From the NCBI GenBank assembly GCA_015680685.1, contig MNCI01002813.1:1637296-1701295 (forward strand): DNA of 64,000 bases. Reading direction: 5' to 3'. Below are positions 13,401 through 22,972 of this stretch, one piece after another. The notes beneath the pieces are model-generated. The model did no database searches. It was not told where the DNA came from and saw only the letters and a program-made list of their open reading frames with translations. Origin of the DNA: Gnetum montanum. Lineage: Eukaryota > Streptophyta > Gnetopsida > Gnetales > Gnetaceae. The translations under genes and the position numbers were made by a program. The first letter of the stretch is position 1. Every line of letters begins with the position of its first letter.

Positions 13401-14075
13401 TCCCATAGAACTTGGAATACCTAGTTGGATAGGCTTTGAAATAGAGCCCAAGTTATTCTGTAACAGTAACAATCACAATGTTAAAACAATGTGGCTTAGA
13501 GAAATACACACAGCGTTTCCGTTGTCCTAGCCCTAGTCTACCACATGAAACATAGCCAGGTGAAACATAGATAATAAGCTCTCCCTTTGCTTGTGTTATG
13601 CTACACCAGGCATGTGCTATGCTACCTCAAAACTTTGCAAACAAACAATCCCTTCTAAAGGTGGTGCGTTATGCTGAGTGTGCACTATGTCACCCAGAAC
13701 TGCCCAAACTCTCATGATAGCATAGTGACCATTCTTAACAATGGTGGCCAGGGTGATACCATGTGCAGCTATAGTGTAGCAACTGTACCGTCACTGCGGC
13801 TAGAGTGATGATAGCCACAACACAACAGTCAAAACGGTAACAAAAGCAATGACAATAGTTGCAGCAATGACCACTGTGATGGCCAAAATAGTAATGGCAA
13901 TGGCAATTTAACCTGATACATCACATAACGAAAACGAGGGTATCGTAGTGACTTATCGAGTAGATGGAGGCTCTTGTCACTCTTGAACGTGTGCCTTGGA
14001 GAGGTGTCCCAGGGTCTGCTTCACTTTGTCCACCTTGGTAAGCCCCTGATGCCTACATTTGCTTTTGCATGCCAT
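10491..14075 (-). pseudogene. Antisense spliced gene of W (unknown protein, degraded)
   Basis: Minus-strand multi-exon gene between protease and RT. Probable exons: about 14075-13976 (begins MACKSKC), 13457-13293, 13206-12157, about 12044-11773, 11688-11548, about 11450-10640, and a last acidic exon of about 60-80 bases ending with TAA at 10491. Most donors are still GTAAGT- or GTATGT-like. Its protein aligns exon by exon with the V gene: start peptide, a block ending PPFPMPFRPG, a 350-codon central exon containing FNVHYAFFIACL, an acidic Glu-rich exon, a block FTFMEGMVNDMI, a coiled-coil exon, and SESPEREMTLP near the end. In-frame stops (mostly TAG) show it is dead. I did not find V's FCP1-like exon in the 520-base first intron. 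Function unknown. Confidence 0.75.
13458..13975 (-). other. First intron of the W antisense gene, no FCP1-like exon
   Basis: Stretch between the exon beginning MACKSKC and the next conserved exon. It holds GCTATGCTAC-type inverted words also seen in the W LTR. No peptide resembling the V exon at 48565-48881 is visible in any frame. Confidence 0.5.
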
Positions 14076-14394
14076 TGCTTACTCACAAAATTGGGTGTAT
14101 CGGCTGTATCAACTGCTATGCTATACCTATTATGCTCTTTCTAAGTTCGACCATGCTATGCTCTGGGTGTTGGCTTTGCAACAAAAATGACAAGTTTACC
14201 AGGGGGTAATCCCCTATTTATAGCCAACGCGGTAAAAACAATTGTCACTTTCATGCGCCAAATAATGCAGAATGCCCCTGCAACATAGCACTACTATAAC
14301 ATGGTGTGTCCCTGCTACAGTGTAGCACTCAGTTGTAATGTAGCAAGTGGGTCCACTAAAATTTTCACCTCATCTTTACAAATTTTACAGAGTG

Positions 14395-14800
14395 ACGGTC
14401 TGCAAAGACCTTAAACTAGCAATTTTAACCTACAATACAGCCCAATGATGGTCCACCATGACCTTAAATTGGCAATTTTAGTGTTCTTTCTATAATGTAG
14501 CCCAGTTACGGTCCACGACGACCTTAAATTGGCAATTTTAGCATTTTAGACTTGGTTATGGTCTGCTATGACCTTAAACTGGCAACTTCGACTCACAATG
14601 TCCACTAAGACCTTAAACTGACAACTCCAAATTACAACATTACATGATTATGGTTCACCATGACCTTAAACTGGTAATTTTAGTATTCTTTTTTATATTT
14701 TAAACCCATTGATGGTCCAGCAAGACCTTAGACTGGCAACTTCAATTTACAAGTTTTGCATAGTGGCGATTCGCTAAGACTTTAAACTAGCAATTTTCTT
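14395..14800 (+). repeat. Tandem repeats GGTCYRCNATGACCTTAAA upstream of W RT
   Basis: About seven spaced units built around ggtccaccatgacc plus ttaaattggcaa, roughly 50-70 bases apart. The same core appears downstream of the integrase in V (53158-53700) and after protease in both copies. Tat/Ogre elements are known to carry tandem repeats that can seed satellite DNA; that these do so is only a possibility. Confidence 0.75.
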
Positions 14801-14895
14801 ATGTTGCATTGTTGCTTTACATATATTCATTACATGCTCAAACATGTATTACTTAACTTGGTCTATTTGCTTATTATGGTAGGTTCAATTGAAAA

Positions 14896-15596
14896 ATGGC
14901 TATGCATGGTGATCTTCATTCGCCGTTGACCCTAATGGATCCCTACGATAGATTTACAAGATTCTTGAATCTAGAATTGGTAGACTTGGAATCACCCACT
15001 CATGACACCGTAGCATCCTTGGAGACATCTCTAGACTGGCCAGAACATTTGGTCTAGGCCTTAGACCTAGAGGCTAGAGATGTGACTGAGGACCCTCTTA
15101 TTGAAATCCTTGTAACTACCTCTAGAGGTGAAGCAAAAACCCTAAAAGTTATCTTCCTACTAGATCCATAGGTATAACAAAACATTGCACAAGTTTTCAA
15201 TGATAATGTTAAAGTGTTTGCATGGTCATACGAAGACATGCTAGGCCTGGACCCATAGCTCATACAACACAACATTATCCTAGATCCCTAAGTCAAGGCA
15301 GTCAAGCAAAAGGCTCACAAAATCAAACTAGAGATTGCACTAGCTGTATGCAATGAAATCACCAAAATTTACCAAGCTAGTTTCATTCGCGAGGTCGATT
15401 ACTTGGAATGGGTATCAAAGATTGTTGTAGTTTCTAAGAAAATGAGAGGTATATGAATTTGTATAGACTTTTGAGACCTAAACAAAGCAACGATTAAGGA
15501 TGACTTCACATTTCCAAGTATCAATCAATTTATTGACACTATGACTGGTCATGCCTTACTGTCCTTCATGGATGGGTTCTTGGGCTATAACTAGAT
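14896..15596 (+). pseudogene. Reverse transcriptase N-terminal fragment of W
   Basis: The start (ATG at 14896) parallels V's pol start at 49696. It aligns through the RT N-terminus (AWSYEDMLGLDP, QHNIILDP, FIREVDYLEWVS, ICIDF, NKATIKDDF) to LLSFMDGFLGYN and then ends abruptly in the 3' LTR. It retains the AWSYEDMxGLDP block that V has lost. About eight in-frame stops, mainly TAG. Catalytic YVDD, RNase H and integrase are deleted. Confidence 0.85.
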
Positions 15597-17683
15597 GCAC
15601 TAGTGGTAGACCATACAGTCTATAAAATTTTCTATCTCCTAGGCTGATAGGTTTGCTACACCGCCTAGCTTGCCTAGCTTGACACTTGGCCCGGTTGACG
15701 GTTTATCTAGGGACCATGCTAGGAGCTGTCGAAAGTGTTCAGGATGAGCAAAATAGTTCAACAAGTTTTCTAACTATGAGACATACTATGCTATGCTACG
15801 CTGCATAGTGCAGTAGGCCTTGGGAAGACTAATCAAGCACACAAGATGCACATAGACAAGGAATCAATTCTTCAGGATATTTGCACCACTTCATCCTTGA
15901 TGCATGAGCAACATGATGTAGCAAAATGTGGCAAGTATTATCAGAAGTCATTTGAATCTAAGTGCTACACTACGTAGTGTAGCATAGAATAGTAGGGATG
16001 TACTCTAACAATACTCCTACTCAGATGGCTCTGATGTAGTAAGATTATTTGCCCATGCTTCAACTGTTAGATAGGTTTGCCTTGTTGCCACGCCAGGACA
16101 TGACTGACATCCTATGAAAAAATGTTTGCAAAGTAAATTAGAATTTAGGCCAAACAAGGTGCTATGCTGTGCTAGGCTATGCAATGTAGCACAACATAGT
16201 AGGGTCAGAATAAATGAAGGTCCTCTGCCATGTGGTTCTAGCAAAGAGGATTGTAGTTGGCCACATTTAGATCTTCAAGACTACTTGTCCCACTTTTCCC
16301 CTTGGGCCCTAAGCAGAATTGCTCAACAAAGAATTGCAGATTGAATAGGAATTCATGTCACATTGGCTGCTACACTATGCTACACTACATAGCATAGTGT
16401 AGCATAGCAAGAAAACTAAGTACAAAAGTATCCCAAGGATGAACTTCATAGGTCCCAGGACCTTTTAGCATGAAATACAAGGTTGTAGTTGCTTGCCTGG
16501 CCAAGCCTCAGATAGGTATTTTTTGACTTTTGGGTAAGATTTCTCTTAAGATTGGTAGCTACACTACGCAATGTAGTATAGTGTAGCGTACAGGTGTTTA
16601 CACTACGTGGATACACTGGGTAGCGTAAATAGCATAACACTTGCATGGAAGCATCAAGACATCCTCGATTAGCTCCAAAACTTGTTGGCAATTGCCACTC
16701 CCATCCTGGCATTTCTTCAATGGACAAAACTAGTAAGGTTTCTTTGTTTTGCATCCCCTTGACTATCCCCAAAGTTTTCCCTACGCGTGACCTTGCTCGC
16801 CAGAGCAGGGAAGATGTAGTTTTGGAGCACAGGCTCCACTTTGCATTCACTATTGGCATTCCTTGTAACAAACATGGCAGTTCACTGGATTCTGGCACAT
16901 GCAACTTGAATGGTATGGTCATAGTATAGCAAGATTTACATTCAGCATCACATTGCAACGTAGCACACTAGCATGACACTACAGCACAACATCACATAGC
17001 AGCATAGCATAGCCACGTTTTCACCCTATGGGACCCAGGACACATGGCATCCAAACCACATTTTTCTCCTACCCCTGGCTCTATAAATACCTTGGTGAAT
17101 TAAATTCAAAGGATTGGATTTTTGCATCATTATCTTTTGGAATCATCTTTCCTGTGGTTGGCTTTTAAGTTGGCTTCAAAGATTGGCATTTGAGATTTTT
17201 GGAATTTTGACTCTTTGGCAATTAGCTTTGGCAAAGAGATTGACAAGAAGAAGGTTCCTATTAGCAAGCTGTTGAAAACAGTTCATGGAGCTATGATCAT
17301 ACTACTTCATAGTAAGCTATGCTTGTCCATACTATGCATCAATGGTACATCTCCTTCAGTCAAACAAAGATTAGATCCCTTGATTTTGGGGCAGTGCACT
17401 TTCTCACTCAAGACTGTTTCATTTTGTTTTGCTATCATCATATTTTGCGTTATTCTCTGTTAGTTTACATTTGTCACTTATCACTTAAGTTATACATAAT
17501 GCCTTTAAAACAAACATTTATGAAAGGTTATTGTACATTAATGAAGTTCTTGTCTGATCGACCCAACCATTTAGAGCACCCCGCTTTCGTTTACTCCAGC
17601 ATGACCCTTGCACGGATCCAGGGTTAGGCTGTATGCTTGATGACCTCTCGATGTTCTAGTCACTAACATTATCAATTGCTACA
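15597..17683 (+). repeat. 3' LTR of W, 5'-truncated
   Basis: Matches 2881-4871 and ends ...attgctaca next to atgtc. The first 210 bases of the LTR are missing and the sequence is fused directly to RT after ctataactagat. It keeps the TATAAATA box (17082-17089) that the 5' LTR lost. Confidence 0.85.
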
Positions 17684-18083
17684 ATGTCCTTGACTAAGTA
17701 AGAGATAATCACCCTGTAGATATTAATAGTGGTGCCCTCATCTTTTTTATGCTAGAATTGAAGGACTTCACCCAAGTACCATTCACCATTATTGGACAAG
17801 ATAGGCCACAATGAGAATGCTTTTAGTTTTGTCTGCACTGCTTCCAGAGTAAAATCCATCAACAGATCGAAGTTCATTTCCAAAATGACTGAAGCCAATG
17901 TGAATTTCTTCAAAGTGGCAACAAGATAATTAGGGGGTAATGTGAGACATTATCCTTGTTTAGGAGCTGGTACTTCTACCACCTCTCCTTGGGTTGATTA
18001 CCTAGTAGTAGGGGCTTGTTAATGGATACTGAAAGATAAGGCCTCCTATTCAGCATGTTCCTCATGTTCTCCTTGCTGGCCAT
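17684..18083 (-). pseudogene. ORF2 of X, N-terminal part
   Basis: Start chosen at ATG 18083 (MASKENMRNML), analogous to MAPKRVQQ of Y at 25744. It contains WPILSNNGEWYLGE (about 17780-17820), matched by WPILSKSGDWCLGE in Y and WPILSNNGKWYMG in D. It is cut by W at 17683; the rest continues at 2670. Several in-frame stops. Confidence 0.7.
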
Positions 18084-19372
18084 GGCCACCACATGGACAT
18101 TTAGTGGCTCTCTATGAGGGTTCACCCTAAGCACCTCCTTTTGGGACCATATGCAATCAAGCAAAAATTGGCTGTTACCAAGGTTATGTTTATTATCATT
18201 AATCAATTTATACCTTACTCATAACCTTAGTTCATTGAGATCATAATGCATATTATTGTAGGGTTAGGTAAATTTTCAAGAAAAATCTCCCATAAAGTGT
18301 GTATCTTTCTATGACCCATTGCAATTAGTTCCTTTTTTATTATTTTTGGCTTAAAATAATGGTCATGGGCCCATTGGTTAGAAAAATTGGATGTCTGGCA
18401 TTATTGTTAGTGATTTTGTATTATAATTCCTAAGGTTTTTAACATTCTTACCCTTATAATATCTTTTGGGTGATAGAGAATTTTAACAAATTGGCATAAA
18501 GTTTTAACGCACGTACTCCCCCATGACTAAGTTGAACACTCCATGTTTAGATAGATTTGAACAACATGGAAATCAGAGTGTTAGAGAGCTAGATATTGTA
18601 AGTGGAAGATGGAGGCACAGAGCTCTAAAACATGAGAAAAAATCTCAATAACTTCCCTAGTAGCAAATGAGAAAAATGAAGTTCTAATGTCCATGAAGGT
18701 TGTATTTATGTTATTTTTGAGACCCGATATCAAGTATGCGATGTTTGAGAAGTCACCAACCTTCAAATTTGATAGTCTTATTATTATTCAGGCATGGGCA
18801 CATGTATTTCAACCAATTATTATTTTTTTGTGGTTATGAGAAGTCACCAACCTTCAGGCATGGGTAGATGTCTTTCTAGTGAGACTCTCAGCAGTTTATT
18901 CAGTGGCATTTAAAGTTGCTTGTACTCCCATTTTTTGTTAGATCTACAATGATATAATTACAACCTCATTAACATGATAGAACATACAGAAATAGCCAAA
19001 GCAAATCCATAAATCTCCTTAATGTCACACCCCTTACATTCCACCTTGGTTCTACACTCTTTGGTCTAGACACAAAGATTATAGATTTATTATTAGGTTG
19101 AATGATGGAAAAGAGTACCATTATGACCAGAGAAAGAACTTCTTATTAATGAAATGGGTGGATGGATGTCATGGTCTCAATGTTCAAATAATTAGTTTCT
19201 TATGACTTGACAACATAGAGAAAAAACCTCACCTCAATGGGCAACATGATCAATAGTGAAATTACCTACAAAGAAAATTAAAATCACAACTAGAAGAAAA
19301 ATAGAAAAAAATAGGAAAATGATAGAAAATTGTAAAACAAAAAAGATAAAAAACACTTAAAATTCATGAAGA
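18084..19372. other. AT-rich spacer between gag and ORF2 of X
   Basis: No convincing reading frame on either strand. The minus strand resembles the equivalent Y spacer at 25745-27722 (shared gtagatctaacaa-type blocks and A/T runs near 19,280-19,370). Confidence 0.5.
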
Positions 19373-21774
19373 TTAGAATGGGGGGTAACCCCCATGACTA
19401 AACATGTGGTCATGGCTAGGATTAGTAAGTGGATGAATAGGATCCATGCATGTCTGAAACATTGGCCATTGGGTGCTTGTTGGTGGTGTGATGGCTGGGT
19501 AGAAAAATTGTTGGTCACACACCTGATTGTTATATGTATGATGGATCAGAATATGAGGTGTGTTAACATTATGGATGACTGGCCCATGATTGCACCGTTG
19601 ATAATGAGGTGGTATGCATGGATTTATTTGTCTCCTCACATTGGTAGATTCATTGGTTGGATGTGGAATTGGAGTATAGACAAATGATGGCCCTTGTATA
19701 TGGTCAAAGAATGTTGGTTGAGACAAGGTGATGCACCATGTTGACCTTGTGCTGGCTTGGATGATGTGTTGGGTCCATGCATGGTCTACTTTGGCTTATG
19801 GCCTTTCCTCCAAAAAGGATGTTTCCTATATTGCGGTTGAGGCCCACTAATATCAGCATGTCTCCGCACATTTGTAGCACAAGTAGCATTTTTTTGTTGG
19901 TATTGTAATGCTAAACTTGCTTGTGTTACTAGTGATGGCGTATAAGGAGGTGGATTATGATTGTATCGAGGGTAAGTTGGATGGTAAGAGGCATGACATG
20001 GTGATCCTTTATGTGATGTCATGTATTGATGGTACTCAAGAGAGCAGTAGTGATGATTTGAAGTGGAGGACATAGAACTAGTTGGAGAAATAGGGTGTTA
20101 AACATAATAGCCACGTGTTTTTGGCAGGTATGGCTGATTTGGTGGTGGCCATCCCCACAATTGCAGTTGTTACCACTATAGTTTAGGACCATGTTGAGGT
20201 TGGTAATAAGTCTTGATAGGATGGTACAATTGGTTGTGGGACTATCTAAAATTACCTTGTGGGAGAGGAAGTATCCTAGGCATGTGCTTTTGCACAAACT
20301 TCAGATTTAAGGCACCTGCTAAACACTCTTGTAGATGCAATAATATGGGGTATTGACCCTTTGGATGGTCATATATGCATAGGTCACATCCATCATCTTT
20401 GTTTGTCATGGAGTCTTTAACCTCACTTTCATTAGCCACTTTTTTCGATGGCCAAAAAGTGTTCTTGACTATTTATTGGTTTTGTGTCCTTTATCTATTG
20501 TGTTCACTAGACGTGTGTTGCATAATCTTCTCTATGACTGTCTCAATAATCCTATTTAGACATCCTATTGAATTTTGTTTCTAGATCATTAATAAACTCC
20601 TTTGTCGGCAAAGTTCATTACGGAATCACCTTATCAAGAGTAGTTTCATTTTTCTTACCATAAATTTGGACCTCCTTTGGTGGAAGAGTTGAGTCCCATT
20701 GATGTTTCTTGACATTCTCCCATTTTCACATATCTCCTTCTTCTTTTGCCTCATGCTCTATTAGCACTTTGATCTGATGGGCTTAGAGCTCATATAATTG
20801 GCTTGGGCATACATCCCAAGAGTTGCCCTTGTTTTTGTACGAAGCCCATCTATGATGTGGTAAAGTTGCTCTTCCTTGGAGAAACCATGGCCTAGGCATC
20901 GATTCACTAAGGCATAATATCTATTTAGGACTATGTCCAAGGGTTCATGTTGTTCTTGTTTCTACTCTTGGATTTGTCTCCTTAGATTGGACACTCTTGC
21001 ATACATTTGGCATTTCTTGTTGAAAAGTTCTAACATTATAGACAGTATTCAGATTGAGTTTGGTCTCAATGATCTATACCACAATTAGGCTCTCCCAATT
21101 AGTGTTCTAGGAAAGAGCTTAAGCTTTTACCATCCATTTTCAATGTTGTAAAAAGAATAGGCATCATAAAAGTCTTGTAAATGATGTTATAGATATGTAT
21201 CATAGTCTCCTATAAATTTAGGGATATTATTCATGTCAAGCTTAGGTAGTCGACTCTTTTTATGATGCCTACTACCAAAGCTTAGTGGCCAACAAGGGTT
21301 CATTGTCATTAAAAAAATTGTGAGGAAAATGTCTATCTCTATTTATTTGATCGTGATGATGTTGTCTTTGACCTTTCACATGGGTTTAATTTCAATTTTT
21401 AGTTTGACCCTTTAGTGGAGCTTTATCTCTATACCTATGTTCATCTTCATTAGAACTAGATGTTGAAGGGAAAGAAGAAGATGAGGAATTGTAAAAAGTG
21501 GCATGGCTTCTATGTTGTTCCTTAATTTATTGTTTCTTGGTTTTGAGGAGGTCTTAGGCCTTGAGGCCTTCCCTAGTTTAGGACCTACATCATCTTCTTC
21601 GAGATTGTTTGACTTAGGTGAATGTAGTCTCTAGGTATCATTAGGATGGTCATGATCATAAGAAACCCCTGCATAAGGTTGATCACTCTAGTCTTCTTCA
21701 TCATATATTGCATTATTTCTTTAATGAATGTGTTTGCTATACCATGCATTGTCATTTCCATGTGGGAGAGACAT
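19373..21774 (-). pseudogene. gag of X
   Basis: Start at 21774 (MSLPHGNDNAWY). The N-terminal third is basic and Ser-rich. The middle holds a Gag capsid-like stretch with CLSESMPRPWF and IQEWKQ-type blocks matching Y near 29,070-29,320. Then come a block DLCIYDHPKGQYPILLHLQE (about 20,330-20,395) and a Pro/His/Gln-rich C-terminal tail ending SHGGYPPF at 19373. Structural protein of virus-like particles is the likely role. No CCHC knuckle found. Broken by frameshifts and stops. Confidence 0.65.
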
Positions 21775-21883
21775 GGTTGTTGGCTTATAATGTGTGTAAT
21801 TTAATATTTCCTTGAAATATATATCATTAAGGCTTTTTACAGTGATCTTATATAATATAACTAATCTAGATAACTAGCACCAT

Positions 21884-21900
21884 CCCCAGCAATGACACTA
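21884..21900 (-). other. Primer-binding site of X (tRNA-Asp type)
   Basis: Plus strand ccccagcaatgacacta. The 3' end of plant tRNA-Asp(GTC) with CCA is CCCCGGCAACGGCGCCA (from memory); 12 of 17 bases match and all five differences are transitions. It lies one base from the LTR, as in Y. Confidence 0.7.
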
Positions 21901-21901
21901 A

Positions 21902-21932
21902 TGATGAGTGGTGAGGTACTTCTATGCCCAAC
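21902..21932 (-). repeat. 5' LTR of X, outer 31 bases
   Basis: TGATGAGTGGTGAGG... up to CCCAAC, where Y interrupts it. The last five bases (CCAAC, 21928-21932) are the left target-site duplication of Y. Confidence 0.85.
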
Positions 21933-22791
21933 TGATGAGCGATGAGGTACCCCTATGCTCAACCATATGAATACGAGTGTGAACGCGCGATCTGGTCAAA
22001 CTCCGCGGATGGACTAGTTGTGGTACCTAGCTAGTTATATGTTGATCGCAGTTCATTGTCTTCCCACTTGTACTAGTATTTGCTTTGTCACGTATGGTTT
22101 AGTCCAGAGTGAGGTGTATGATGTGGTCCCTACTACTATGCTGCTCCTAAGGACAATAAGAGATAACTTGATTAAGCTAATGGGTAATAGAAAATAAGAT
22201 CTAAGCTAGCCTAAGTGTGATGAGCATCTATCCTTAATCATCCATATGCATCTTGGACTTCATGTACTAGTTCTAGGATTACCAAGTGCACATCACTTGA
22301 AGCACTACTTGATACTCTACTAGGTTACCACATATGTACACTTAAATGTTTGTGATTAAGGTGTACTCATTCCACATTAACAACATGAATAGTAAATGAC
22401 GTTAAAGGAAATATTAACCAAGAAAATAATAATAAATAATTAAAAAAAATTAAAACCTAAGTGCATGTTGCAATGATGGAGTAATCTCGATCTTTATTGC
22501 CGATCATGTGGGTGTCCAAGTATGTTACACTCGAACAAAGGTTTCGTACAATTACAAGCATCACACTGTAGTCATGCACTTGGAAAGAACACTAAAACTA
22601 AGTATAAAAAAAGAAACAAAATTCTAACTCTATAACTAACTAACTCTCCCCTCGCTATGTTCCTAAGTATTGTATTTATAATCTAACACAGGAATCACGA
22701 TATCATGTATACGATATCGTATCTAGGCTAGGATATTACACACTTGATATCGCGTACCTGATGTGGGGGCTTGGTAGACTATGACTCATCA
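21933..22791 (-). repeat. 3' LTR of Y
   Basis: TGATGAGCGATGAGGTACCC to ...GACTCATCA. The U3 end (22690-22770 on the plus strand) carries repeated GATATCG/GTAC words, the counterpart of the GATGTCGGGTA motif of X. Confidence 0.9.
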
Positions 22792-22806
22792 TACCCCCAC
22801 AACTAA
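22792..22806 (-). other. Polypurine tract of Y
   Basis: The minus strand reads ttagttgtgggggta directly before TGATGAGT. It primes plus-strand synthesis next to the 3' LTR. Confidence 0.75.
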
Positions 22807-22972
22807 ATAAAAACTCATCCTTGAGTCAAATAAAATGAGGGACAAGTTCATTCAATTAAAAATAGTGGATAGGTATGGGATTATTGAATGACCATGAACT
22901 ATTTCATGCCATAGTGTAGGACTAGACAAAACAAAATTTGGACATCAACAAAAAATACAAAATTTGCGGAAC

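Larger units (their letters stand above)
2671..17683 (+). mobile_element. Old Tat-like Ty3/gypsy element W (deleted copy)
   Basis: Plus-strand element inserted in ORF2 of X. It starts TGAAACACC like V and ends at ...attgctaca. Flanks atatt (2666-2670) and atgtc (17684-17688) differ only by two transitions, consistent with an aged 5-bp target duplication. Content: 5' LTR, PBS, gag-protease, a solo Asp-family LTR insertion, an antisense spliced gene, tandem repeats, the N-terminal half of reverse transcriptase, then a 3' LTR lacking its first 210 bases. One deletion removed the rest of pol and the LTR start. W is more CpG-poor and more broken than V. Confidence 0.85.

Noticed and set aside
19394-19687. 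97-codon plus-strand frame in gag of X
   Set aside because: Antisense to the conserved Pro/His-rich Gag tail; not kept in Y or C.
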